This document shows positions 45,401 through 56,270 of a DNA stretch of 64,000 nt, piece after piece. Origin of the DNA: Mercurialis annua (lineage: Eukaryota > Streptophyta > Magnoliopsida > Malpighiales > Euphorbiaceae); contig NC_065577.1 of NCBI RefSeq assembly GCF_937616625.2, positions 27,727,501 through 27,791,500 of the forward strand, read 5' to 3'. Each line of letters opens with the position of its first letter. Within the stretch, counting starts at the first letter, position 1. Both the position numbers and the translations under genes were made by a program. The notes beneath the pieces were generated by a model. The model worked only from the letters and a program-made list of their open reading frames with translations. It was not told where the DNA came from and did no database searches.

Positions 45401-48400
45401 TGACTGGCTCTGCTTATGAAAGCCTGCATCCACATTAACTGAGTACACTCTAGCCCTCGGAGGAACCCACCTATTATCCCCTTCCGTTCTTGGAGCTTCA
45501 TTCTCTCTTCTTTGGCAACACTCCTCTACTACCACTTTTTAGTTTGGTATTGAGGCTTAAATCCTAGTTCAGTTTTGAAATTTAAATCCTAGTTCTAGAT
45601 GGTAAGAGATATGGCACAAAATGGAAGAGAATTATTTGTGGGATCTGGAGACTCCTTTTTGCATTATTGCTTTTTCTAAAGGTTCCTTGAGAGATATAGC
45701 CATATAGGTTCGAATGTCGACTGGTTGTCCTTGGCTGTAATGTTTTTCAACCACATACAACAAATTCCTTAATGTGAAGTGTCGTATATGCATGTAAATG
45801 CTGACCATCCTGGAGAATAAGTTACAATTGGTATGAACATGGAAATTGGTAAATATGTGGTAATTTTTGACAAAGCTATTAATACTCATTGCACTTCAAT
45901 TTCTTATAGATGAGACCTCTTTAATTCGGGAAACATCTAATATGAAAAAGAATCATTTGCATGAGATATTCTAGATCATGAATTTGTCACTTCCTTTGTT
46001 CTTATTGTTTTATCCTTAAAAGTAATGATATTCTGTTATTATCTTGAACTGTTTTTTGCCACTTCTAATTTTAGTCCTTTAGATAATGATATTTTCTTTT
46101 TCTGTGAGAAGCATAACTTAAACGTACATTTTATGGTGTTTATTGAAACTTGAATCTATTTAAATTTTAAACTGTATGTGTATTTTTGGCATAACCCATT
46201 TCAGGGTCTCTGCAGATATTTTTGTTGACATAGGATCCCTTCTCTTTTATTTGTGGAGATTTAGTTCCCACACTTTCATTACAAAAATACCTGATTTTAA
46301 TTAACATAGAAGTGCAGTAGTTCCATTCCATGTCAAAAAAATATTTAAGGCGCAGGGGACCCTGGAACGAGTCATGCCTATATCTTCTTCCATCTTGTCT
46401 TATCCCGTATTTAACTTTCTTTGTTCTGTTTGGTACACGTGATCAGTGTTTTAAAAACTGAACCAGGTCAACTGACTGAGTAGAACACTGATGCTTAACT
46501 TTAGGCCCTAATTATTTTTTTTATTGTTCCATGACAACCATTATCAATAATTTGAGAAATTACATCCTGGGAATTAATTACGAGCGAACTGTCTGAATTT
46601 GACATAATAGAATATAGTTTGGCCATGTGATGGTAATATAGTCGGTGGCTCTCACATTAAATTTTGTCCGAGTCATGGAATTTAGTGACATCTGTTTGAC
46701 TTATGTTTATTGGTAGCTGAATATCATCCAGGAATATTGTAAAATGTTAGAATAGTTACTTTTTTTTCTTCATGATAGAGTCTTCTGATGGGATAATAAA
46801 TTTCCCTTAATTGTAAGGCATGAAGATGAAGATTACTCATGTACTATATGTTGTGTCAGCTGTTTCCAAATTTTCATATTTAACATGGAATATTGCACTC
46901 ACTACTACATTCAACTAAACCCTGGTCCAAGTCATTGAGCATGGTGTGATCATATTTCTCAACTCAACTTAGCTGGGGCCCTTTAGTAATTACTACTATC
47001 CTGGCTAATCCTAAATTCAATGGCTGTCTTTTATTTTTGTAGCATTGTGTTCAAGATTCAGAAACAGTCCTGGCCTGTGATGAATAACTATAGCAAGCAT
47101 ACTAGTTATTTTTTTATCCCAACTTTGTCAGTACTGCTCTGCAGCGAGACAGTATTGAATTATTTTAAGTATCTTTGCTGCATTTTCATCAAGAGATTTC
47201 TGGTTATGCTTCATTATCATAGCACTGGGAGGCTGATCTTGTTAAATTAGTGTTCTTCTATTTGTATGGTTTATTCTACTTGTTACCTTCCTGAATTAGT
47301 GTTTTCTTCCATTTGCATTTCTTCATCCTTTCCCAGCTTATGTTATGGTCCTGCGAATAGGATCTCGTCACGGGTCTGTTCGCTGGGAAATCGTATCGGT
47401 TTCCTTTGTTTCTCCCTTTCTTCGAGTAACCTATTATTGAGATCTGGATATGAAAAGAGTGCTCTTTTCAATTCTTTAACTGAAATTATTGATAATTTTA
47501 TTTAATACTAGTTTCGCATTACGTGCTATGCACGTGGCTCGTAACGTAACTCGTCAATGAATATATTAGTAAATTTATTATAATTATATCAATTTTTATT
47601 TATAATTAATATTAAATAATAAGTTAAAAAAATTTGTAAAAATAAATATAATATATTCGGTTTTTAAATTTTTTTTTCATACTGAATTTATTCTTATTTT
47701 GGTTTTACAATAACCATAATTAAATAATTAACTTAATTTTATTAATAACATTTTTAAAAATAATAAGATAAAAATTTAAATAATGATATATTGATCAAAT
47801 ACAGTATTTTAATTTTATAGTTCAATCAAACTAAAAGATAGGTATTCCTACTAATTTGGAGACAATTTAGTTATTTTTTACATATTAAAAACTAAATTGG
47901 AGATAATTTAGCTAACTATTCTAGTTAGGACTTTAATTACAATAGTGATTAATTAAATAACTAATTAGTTAATGACTATAAAACCTTTATTTAGTAGTAA
48001 ACTGAAAAGGGTTATTCAGTAAATTTGCCTGTCCCCCCCTCCGTGCTTTTATAGATAGTATAGATATAGATATAGATTGATCCCTCTATTTACAGGAAAA
48101 GGATCGCTTTTTAACATATCTCAGAATCCTACTCTAATAAGGGTTACTGACTAGGATTTTAAATAAACAGGAAACATAATGCAAATAGGATTCTAATAAC
48201 TCTAATTCCTAAACTGATTAGGATTATGCTTATTGCCTAATTAAGAAAATACTTCTATTCTTCTACATGTCCGACTCATCTTGTATTTTCTGTTGTACTG
48301 TCTTCCTACGAATGCATCCTTAACATCTTACTTGTGCATCGATCGGCTCATCTTGTTCCATTTATATTTGTTACATTACTCATGGATCGATCGACTCATC

Positions 48401-49923
48401 TTGTTACAATTTTCATTGTTTGGGCACTCAGTCTTACTAAATTTCTTGTGGTATCTAATTGCAGCTTTGCATTTGATGCAACAAAGTCTCATCAGATGAA
48501 AGAAGCTGAATCAGATAAAGCTATAGATAAGAACAATTTGAAAGCTGGTGTCTTGTTCAGCTCGACTGAAACTGCATCATCATCACCAGCTGCAAGTGCA
48601 TTCTCATTTGGCTTGCTGAGCAATGCTGCTTCTAGTGTAAATGGTTCCCTTTCATCTACCACCCCTTCATTTTCCTCTTCTGCTCATGGTTTTAGTATTG
48701 CTGGTGAAAACACATCAAACAGCTGTGCAAATGGCGGTGTTATCAATGCTACAACTAGCTCAAGTTCAGACTTCACCAACCTCCCTCTAACAGCTTCAGC
48801 ACCTTCCTTTCCTGCTTTTAAATTTAGTTCCTCTGTGGCTGAAACAACTTCGACCTCATCTAAAACAGCAGCTAGTGGTGTAGAATCCAAAAGGAATGAA
48901 ACAATTAGTATTCCTTTTGGCACTGGGGGGGCTACTTGTTTTAGCGGTTCATCTTCTGGAACGGAAAGCACAAGAAGTAGCATTTTTAGTGGTACATCAT
49001 CTACTGTTGCAAGTGTTGTCACAAACACTGGAAGCAGCACATTTAACTTCAATGCTTCTTCAGCTGCTTTGACTAGTCAATCTCAGGGGTTTAATCCTTT
49101 TGGTCCTCAGGCATCTGCAACTGGTAGTACTGTTGTTTCAACTTCAACCGAGAGTGTGCCCATTCAGTTTGGCTCGACTGCACCATCTCCTTTTGGTTTT
49201 ACTGCAAACACAGCATTTTCGTCTTCAGGAAGTTCCGCTAGTAATCTGTTCAGTTCTGTTGCTACTTTTGGGTTAACATCATCATTGTCATCATCATCTA
49301 CTTTGGAGTCCAAGCCTGTTAGCTCGACCATTAGTAGTACACCAGTGTTTGGTTCTGGCTGGGCAACAACTAAATCTCCTGCATTTGGTTCATCCTCCTC
49401 CTCCTCCTCCTCTACTGGGTTTGTGTTTGGAGCATCCTCAGCAGCTTCAAGTGCTGCTGTTACTACTAGCACCGCGTTTGGATCATCATCTCCTAGTGTT
49501 TTTAACTTCAGCTCATCTGCTTCAAGTAAGCCTGCATTTGCTAGCAGCCCAAGTCCTGCTGCCCTCACCTTTGGTAGTAATGACCAAATGAGCATGGAGG
49601 ACAGCATGGCAGAAGACACGGTGCAGGCAACATCTGCTGTCGCTGTATTTGGTCAACAATCGATTCCACCATCATCTGGCTTTATATTTGGTTCTACGAC
49701 TCCAACTGCGGGGAATCAATTTGTATCTACACCTGCAGTTCCACAAGCAACGAATCCCTTTCAGTTTGCTGGGCAGGCAGCACCGCATAATAACCAGACT
49801 CCATTTCAGGCATCTGGTAGTCTAGAGTTCAATGCTGGAGGGAGCTTCTCATTGGGCAGTGGTGGTGATAAGTCCAGTAGAAGGATTGTCAGAGTAAGCA
49901 GAAAAACTCAGAGGAAGAAATGA
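39433..49923 (+). CDS. NUP1: Nuclear pore complex protein NUP1/Nup136, eight exons
   Basis: Predicted exons: 39433-39669, 39744-39811, 41879 to about 42077, 42286-42588, 42665-42757, 42854-43516, 44263-44801 and 48465-49923, joining in frame to about 1,185 residues (exon 3 may end at 42065). The N-terminus has a basic KFRKRAFRRAQTTPY and the WLSKIVDPAQRLITYSAHKLF segment typical of plant NUP1. Later landmarks are PAELAKAYMGGRPSKVSPS, RSRGRSAIYSMARTPYSR, LDNDIGSVGPIRRIRQKSN and KSSEMASKILQQLD. Exon 8 is Ser/Thr-rich with more than a dozen FG motifs (FGFTAN, VFGSGW, FVFGAS, FIFGST) and ends in a basic RRIVRVSRKTQRKK tail. In the family this nuclear-basket FG nucleoporin acts in nuclear shape, mRNA export and transport. 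No stop or frameshift was found. Introns 2 and 7 are enlarged by TEs. Confidence 0.93.
39880..41165 (+). pseudogene. Decayed gypsy gag-protease fragment in NUP1 intron 2
   Basis: Translations with many stops show a CFKCGE zinc-knuckle start near 40425 and a segment near 40585-40760 resembling the protease region of chromovirus-type gypsy elements, with LIIDGVS in the place of the active-site motif, then Leu-Pro-Thr and His-Arg-Asn-Arg-Tyr-Lys-Val. It is heavily mutated with no LTRs recognised. Confidence 0.5.
41171..41580. repeat. Tandem direct repeat of about 205 bp in NUP1 intron 2
   Basis: Two adjacent copies, from 41171 and from 41378, begin GTGTAGGAGTCTTTAGTTAA and share TTGATTCATATT, CCAATATGATA and AGACTTGTATTAAGTTTATT. 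They differ by small indels and substitutions. They could be remnants of the decayed element beside them or a simple duplication. Confidence 0.8.
43693..44021. mobile_element. MITE in NUP1 intron 6 (GGGTGAGC termini)
   Basis: Terminal GGGTGAGC (43693) and GCTCACCC (ending 44021) bracket about 330 bp of AT-rich sequence with repeated CGGTTCGGTT/AACCGAAC motifs in both orientations. The composition resembles hAT-type MITEs found in many plant introns. No convincing 8-bp target duplication is present. Confidence 0.6.
44950..45547 (-). mobile_element. 5'-truncated LINE with RNase H domain, in NUP1 intron 7
   Basis: The T-run at 44950-44959 is the poly(A) tail of a minus-strand insertion. The target duplication TATTGAGACT (44940-44949) versus TATTGAGGCT (45548-45557) supports it. 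The coding remnant (about 45470 to 44977) is the RNase H-like domain found at the end of plant L1-type LINEs: STGAIIRDSQGNVHAAGFRK, SLGEAYAVKDGI, ISSDSKVVVECFN and NRAAHAVARMAF. The first catalytic Asp lies in a different frame just upstream (a NVDAGF-like segment), so a frameshift is present. Endonuclease and RT were lost to truncation. Confidence 0.88.
45558..47507 (+). other. NUP1 intron 7, no further element recognised
   Basis: AT-rich intron sequence without a coding frame, tandem repeat or transposon end that I can support. Confidence 0.5.
47508..48076 (-). mobile_element. Small non-autonomous Helitron in NUP1 intron 7
   Basis: On the minus strand the element begins TCTATATCTATATCTATACT at 48076 and ends with a hairpin (ACGTGC, ATA, GCACGT), nine bases, then CTAG at 47511-47508. 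The flanking bases are A before TC and T after CTAG, the usual A|T insertion site. It is 569 bp, AT-rich and non-coding, so movement would need Rep/helicase from elsewhere. Confidence 0.78.
48077..48464 (+). other. End of NUP1 intron 7
   Basis: The stretch contains an imperfect repeat of CGATCGRCTCATCTTGTT at 48339 and 48387, and the exon 8 acceptor TCTAATTGCAG at 48454-48464. Confidence 0.6.
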
Positions 49924-50469
49924 ACATGTAATTAGTATAAATTTGCGCCCTCAGATTGCTATTTCATGCGCGCTGGTGGTCACAATTTTGTACCAGTTTT
50001 CTTACCAATTCTAAGAATATTTGTACTGTTATCAGTGATAGGAATTCATGGTCTCTCCTTGTCATATTTGTAATGTAACATAAACAGAAATTTATGTGAA
50101 TTTGCTTACTGACGTCTTCACCAAATTCTTATATTATGATTTATTTTATTTTAGTTGGCGTGAGACATGAAAAAAAAAGAAAAAGAATTGCTTCAGTCAC
50201 TCCCTCTTATTTGGAAAAACTGCTTGCCTGGATATGCTCAACTCAACAGTCTTAGTCTTCCTTCAATGTTGCTGATTCGCTTTGTGGCGAACCATCAACA
50301 TGGCTATCTTTATTGTTTATTTTAAGGATTGTTGAGAAAAATATCATTTTAAAGTATTTATTTGTAAATAGTACTTCATTAATGACTCGCTTTTCCTGTC
50401 TAAAATATTGTCATTTTATTTTTCTATTGCAAGCAACCCAGTGGTACTTTTATATTAGAATCAGACTAG

Positions 50470-51091
50470 CGGTGATAAAAAAATTGCCGGACAAATTAAC
50501 CGACTGAACTGATAACTTTCAATTGATTCAGTTCATTTATAAATTTAGGTTTGGTTTTCATAATAAAAATTTTGATTTTCAGTTATCGGTTCAGTTTGGA
50601 ATTTAAATTATTCAAATTAATAAATAATTGAATTTTATTAATTTTTTTTTCATATTATTGTACTTCCTCCGTCTCATTTAGAAAGTCTCATATTCTATTT
50701 TGCGATGTCTCATTTAGTATTTCCATTTTTGAATTTTTTTTAATGGATTTCTGTTTTTACCCTTCTTTTAGTCATATTAAAACATGAATAAACATAAAAA
50801 AACATAAAATAAATATTTTCGTGTAAAAGAAAATGGGACTTTTAAAATGGGATTGAAGGAGTAGTTTTTAACCTAACTGATCGAATTATCTGACCTTGTC
50901 GGTCGGTCGGTTCGGTTTTGATTTTTTTTATTCGGTTGGTTCAATTTTGAATAATTTTTCTTTTTTATTCAGTCAGTTGATTCTTAGTTAAATTTGTTTT
51001 TGGTCGGTTCAATTTTGATTATTCGGTCGGACATTAATACGGTTAAGAGGTTGTGGGTTTGATTTCGACCGAACCGATCGAATGATCACCT
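50470..51091. mobile_element. MITE downstream of NUP1, interrupted
   Basis: The ends GGTGAT and ATCACC bracket AT-rich sequence with repeated CGGTTCGGTT and AACCGA motifs, like the element at 43693. A Stowaway MITE sits inside it. Confidence 0.5.
50663..50861. mobile_element. Stowaway-like (Tc1/mariner) MITE
   Basis: The left end CTTCCTCCGTCTCATTTAGA and the right end with GGGATTGAAGGAG are partial inverted repeats of the Stowaway type (CTCCCTCCGTCCC family). TA dinucleotides lie at both borders (50661-50662 and 50862-50863). The 199-bp length is typical. Confidence 0.75.
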
Positions 51092-51560
51092 CCAAATAAC
51101 ACATAGATCTTTATATGTTTGCCACGCGTTAGGTTTTTTTTAAACCATTCAGAGTTGTATATTTTTTTTTTCATTTTTGGTATTTAAAATTGCAAGAAAT
51201 GTATGAAAACATTTTAAACAATTTGAAGCCATGTTAATTCTGTGAAATCTTATGAAATTTATTATATTTAAATTTAGCGGATGAAAACCTTTCCAAATGC
51301 AAGAAAACTAAACAAAACTTTGTGATACTGTCTAAAAGTAAATTAGAATTAACTTATATGAATTTATATAATTTTTTCGAAACGAATTAAAATCTTATGA
51401 CACATAATGAAATTAATTGGAATTAACTTGTATGAATGTTAATAAAATATTTTGAAAATAGATATAAAACTATTTGGAACTAATTGAAATTAAACTCTTA
51501 TAAATAAATTAAAATATATGGAATCTTATATAGCCATTTGAAATGTACATATTTAAATTA

Positions 51561-51836
51561 GGGAAAAGGGTCATTTATGCCCTTAAGGTTTGCCTCCAAG
51601 ATCAAGCAAGCCCTCAACGTCCAAAAAGGTTCAAATATACCCCCAACGTCTTGAAAAATGAACAATCAGGCCCTCCAATTTTGACAATCAGGCCCCCAAC
51701 GTTTCATTTATAAGTCAAAATGGGAGCCTGGTTGTTCACTTTTTAAGACGTTGGGGGCATATTTGAACCTTTTTAAACGTTGAGGGCTTGCTTGATCCTT
51801 GAGGCAAACGTTAAGGGCATAAATGACCATTTTCCC
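51561..51836. mobile_element. Foldback MULE-type MITE
   Basis: The element is almost wholly an inverted repeat with arms of about 115 bp. It starts GGGAAAAGGGTCATTTATGC and ends GCATAAATGACCATTTTCCC. Perfect 9-bp duplications TTTAAATTA flank it at 51552-51560 and 51837-51845, the size produced by Mutator-like transposases. Confidence 0.9.
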
Positions 51837-51858
51837 TTTAAATTATGCCTATAAAGAA

Positions 51859-52177
51859 GGCAAAAGGTACAAAAACCCTTCAAGTTATTCAAAAAGAACA
51901 AAAAAACCCTTTAAGTTTTTTCTGGACCACTTGAGCCCTTAATGTTTTAAAATGGTGTAAAAATGTGCCTTAAAATGAGCCCTTAATTTTTGAAAAAGCA
52001 TTTACGTCCTTTTAGTTTATTTTCTGAACACTTAACCCCTCAAACTTTTGATTTTTTCTGTGATTTTTTTTCAAGTGTAAGGGTTTAATTGTTCATTTTG
52101 AAAATAAAGGGATTAATAGTTTTCTAAAAGGTTTATCTTTGAGGAAACTATGAATTTTTTTGTTTGTACCGTTTGCC
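51859..52177. mobile_element. Second MULE-like MITE
   Basis: Ends GGCAAAAGGTACAAAAA and TTTGTTTGTACCGTTTGCC are inverted repeats. Flanks TATAAAGAA and TACAAAAAA agree at seven of nine positions and may be a decayed target duplication. Internal phrases such as AACCCTTCAAGTT resemble the element to its left in style only. Confidence 0.65.
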
Positions 52178-53585
52178 TACAAAAAATACAAAATAAAAGA
52201 GCATAATTTTGCATATAATTAAAATTAAATCAATTTTTATCTGTTATGGGCTAAAGACCTCCATGGTTAGAATATTATTTATGAATATATATTTCATACT
52301 TACCATGTCAGTTCAGATAGAGTCATACGACAATTTATAACTTATTGTATGTTTATGTTATTTTTTGCACTTCATTTTCAACTTGTAATTTTTCAGTATT
52401 TACTTTCCAGTTGTTTGATTGTGATGAGATGTTATTGCATGTATAACATAAATTTATTTACTGGGAGTATATTGATGAATCAATAAAATAAAAAACTTAC
52501 TGCAAGTACACGAGTTAATTGTGTCCACGAACCCGTGTCTTTTGATATGATGCACGACGTCTTATGCATCCATAAGCGAGTGAGATGTTTAGTCGTAGAG
52601 AAAGCATTCATAGCTATGATACCCTGTAGGTTTCCCGGTTAGTTCTGATAAACTTCTGACGTGATTTTGATAGCTTGGCGTGTCATTTAACATGTATTTG
52701 ATGTTCTGTGACGTGCTTTTCTTGATTGATTTGTGCATTGGTTGATATCCCAAAGTTTTGACCTTTTTGGAGCTTAGTTTGAGTGGTTTTCGGTGTTTCA
52801 AATTTGTTTCGTTTGAAACACTTTTGCCTCTTTTGGAACGAGACACATTTCTTTTCCCAAAAATTTTATGGTAAGTTATTTATTTCGAAACAAAGCTGTT
52901 TCGAATAAAACAAGGTTATTTTCAGCCCGTTTCATTCGAAACAAGCCTTCTTCGAACAAAGCATAGAAAATTTAGCATTAATATAAATACCCCTTGTTCC
53001 CTTCATGTTTCATCTGCCAAATTCGAACCAAAGCTGGAAATTCGCTATTCATCTTCTCTCCCAAACTCCCCAAACTCAGTTCTTGCCATCCATGGATGGA
53101 CTTGATGTTTGCCTCATCAAAACACTTCCCTTAGATCTTCTCAACATTTTTAAGTTGAAATTGGTTGCATGCATCATAAGTTGTGGCTATTGAATCAAGC
53201 TTGGCTTGGAGTTCTTCAAGTTCTTGTTTGATTTTGGATCCTCCGATAAGCATACCACTTTCTTTTAATTTTCGAGCACTGTTAAGGTATTTTCTCTTAC
53301 TTAGCTCATCTTTGTGTTTGATTGGATTCTTGCTTGGATTTGTGAATTGAATTAAAGAATTATTTATGGATTTTGATGGATTGACCTTACATGTATGATC
53401 TTTTAGTAGTTATTAAGGGTTTGACCCCTGTATGTTCATTTGATGAATTATAATTGTAACGAATATGTTTGATTTCATGTTTAAATTGTGAGCTTGTAAT
53501 GATTGGGTAATCTATTGAGTTTATATATCATACTTGTGGGTAAATTGTTAATCTTGGAATAATCACCACAAGCAATCAACACTTT
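52178..53585. other. Unrecognised AT-rich stretch
   Basis: No conserved frame is seen. Repeated TTTCGAAACA/TTCATTCGAAAC motifs occur at 52880-52960, and a TATA-like ATATAAATACCCC at 52981-52993 precedes a short Met frame. It could be a diverged LTR, but I found no partner repeat or termini. Confidence 0.35.
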
Positions 53586-53926
53586 ACCGATGGATATTAG
53601 CGAGAAACTCAAAATCCGTCATTAACTTCCAATTTAGCGACATCGTTAGCGACATCATTAGTGACATATTTTCCAATCGCTTATTTTTCGTCGGTTTAGC
53701 GACAGATACCATCGCTAAACATGGTCGTAATCTCCCGTCAACTTTTGCGATAAATTTTAAAGAAACATCCGCTGATAAAGTTGGACGGAGAATACCGACC
53801 AATTTTAATGCTAAATGTAGCAATAGATTTTTGAAACTGTTGCTAGATTTAGCGACGGTAAACAGATATTCGTCACTATTTAGCGATTGATATTTGCATT
53901 CGTCGCTAATTAGCGACATATACAAA
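53586..53926. mobile_element. Decayed CACTA subterminal fragment
   Basis: Multiple TTAGCGACA, TAGCGACGG and CGTCGCTAA motifs, in both orientations, resemble the subterminal repeats of the CACTA at 17368-39033 but are more degenerate. Its right part is cut by the LTR fragment starting at 53927. No terminal CACTA sequence is visible. Confidence 0.7.
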
Positions 53927-56270
53927 TGTGAGCAGAGTGGGGTTCGGGGGCCGCTTGGCCAAGTCTTATTGCTGACTTCTCGATTTGGAAATGATTTGAA
54001 AAATGGAGTCCCCACCTAGTTCAACCAGGAAATGCCTTTTAATCGACTAAATAACTTTACTCGCCTCCGGTAAGATTATCGTGCATCGGAACAAAGACTA
54101 GGGTTCGTGGACCTCCCCTAGACTCTTGTGCTTGGCTTATCTGTTACCGGTTTTATTTACTGGACATATTCGTTTTATCTCATCTCAACAATATATGCAA
54201 TTCACGGGATATGAAAGCTGGAAATAAACAGAGATGAAAGCGTGTAAACAGGTTTGACGAGCATATGATTAGATCTGGACTGACATTTGAGGCAAGTAAC
54301 AGGTACTCCTAAACATACATCTAACCTTAGAGGTTTCTACCAATTAGTCATAAGTCTGGTTGGTCTGAATATTTTACATGCACAAAGCCTAAAACCGGAT
54401 GTATAAATGTGATTGATTGATTTTATTAGGTGAGTCTTGAAAAACCTATACAACCGTTTACTACATTTTCGTATTAATCCTACGATGTCTAAGTGATGGG
54501 CTGGAATTGCATTAATGGGCGAATTTTAGGTGATGACTCCTTTAACCGGTTATTATTTGATTTAGAATGCTTTTGGAAATCGGTAAACATTGCCGGCATG
54601 CTCAGGGGAAACTTGATATACAAAAAAAAATTAGGAATACTAGTTAACCTCGTTGAATTTGAGTGCCTGACACTCGCGCGGGCTTTGACCCACGTTCTAG
54701 TCGGAATTGGCTCTAGGTTAGATCACGAGACTTGCGCGTCTCGTCGATCCGGTTCTACTGGTTTGATTCGGAGTTGATTCTGAGTTTGGGTTGGCCAGAA
54801 ATTGGCTCTGGAATTTGCTGGTTTGCTGGGCCTCGGGCTCGTGGGCCTGGTTTATACACTATGTTACATATTTGGACTTATGGGTCCGTTTTACATTGGG
54901 TCTGGCCCTTACAATAAAGAATATTATTCTACACTAAATTATCTGTGTCTGAGTTCAAAATGGGCCTGATTCGGAGTCCGGATGTGCCCAGAAACACGTT
55001 TTGAAGTCTGGATCGAGTCTGGAAGGAATTGGGAGCGAATCTCGGAAGGGGCGACAGCGAAGCACACGGCGTCGGTTTAAGCTGTCGGTGCCGGCAGGAT
55101 ACATTGTTGTGGCGTCGCCGCCGGCTACAGAGGCGGCGGTGGCGATTGTTTGACAGCAGTTCTGGGATTTTTATTTTGCTTCGTTTTCACTCGTTTCAAG
55201 TCCGTTTCTCATGCAAAAGTAGTCAAAATCGCATAAAATTGAACAAGGAATCCAAAAATATCAAATCCAAAAATCAGGCAGCAACTAGTTTTAGGTCTTT
55301 TTCGTGGCAAAAAGGCTAAAAATATCTAGAAACATGCATTCTAAGGGCCTTAAATTGATTAGGCTTCTGGATGTGAGCATGAACACAACTAATTACAGCT
55401 ATTTAACATGATTTTCATCGAATTTCATGGCATTTTATGGAAAGCACTGAATTAATTAATATTGAAATTTTAATGGAAAAAGCAATACAAAATCTAAACA
55501 TGCATCTTAAGCACACAATCACAGCAATTATGGCAATTACACATACACATATAAATTCATGGCAAATCAAAAAAACAATATTGAGAGTCCTCTGGATTAC
55601 CAGTTTGAGTCCTTGACCCGTTGGCGAAGTGGATGCGGAATCCAGCTTCGAATCCGTGCGGATGTTGCGTTCTTGAAGAATTAACATGCATTTTAGTGTT
55701 TCAGGACTAGAGATTTGTGTGTGTGATGTGTAATTTTCGGGTTTGCTATTCTAAGGGGCGGATTATACTGTCTACTTTCTAGGGTTTGTATGCCACCTTT
55801 AGCCAGGATAGCTTACGGCTTAATTTATAGGGGAATGGGTGATCTAGGGTTATATTAGAGTCTTTTAGGGTTTAAACTGTTAAGTGATACGCCATGAAGT
55901 ATTAGGATTAACTTTAAACTCTATTTATTTAATTTGCCTTTTAATTTTCGGATTTGTACTTGCTAGCTAAATAAAAAAAGGCGCTAAAAATCTATTTTGG
56001 TGCCTAAAACTGTCAAAAAAGGCTACTAAAGTCATATATGGGTTTGGTTAAGGTCAATTCCAGTCTGTAAAACTTGCAAATTGGCCCATAAAATTCTAAG
56101 ATATTGCAATTAGTCCAATTTCTGGACTTAGACTACAATATCTTTGGATTTTTATGGGCTATTTACGCCTAATTGCATTTTAATCCTCCAAGTTTACAAC
56201 TGTGCACAGATTACGCCTGCTTAGATTCCAGCAAGCAAATTGAAAGCTGGTCAACCGGACGGATTTCTCT
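53927..56270 (-). mobile_element. LTR fragment of copy A family, minus orientation
   Basis: It is collinear with 12893-15263 of copy A throughout, from the TGTGAGCAGAGTGGGGTTCG end to the GGATTTCTCT near 56270. About 68 bases of its LTR start are missing where it meets copy B. No internal element sequence follows on its left, so it is a truncated solo LTR or a remnant. Confidence 0.85.

Noticed and set aside
48684..49619. Long minus-strand frames opposite NUP1 exon 8
   Set aside because: They mirror the Ser/Thr-rich FG-repeat codons and show no family features of their own.
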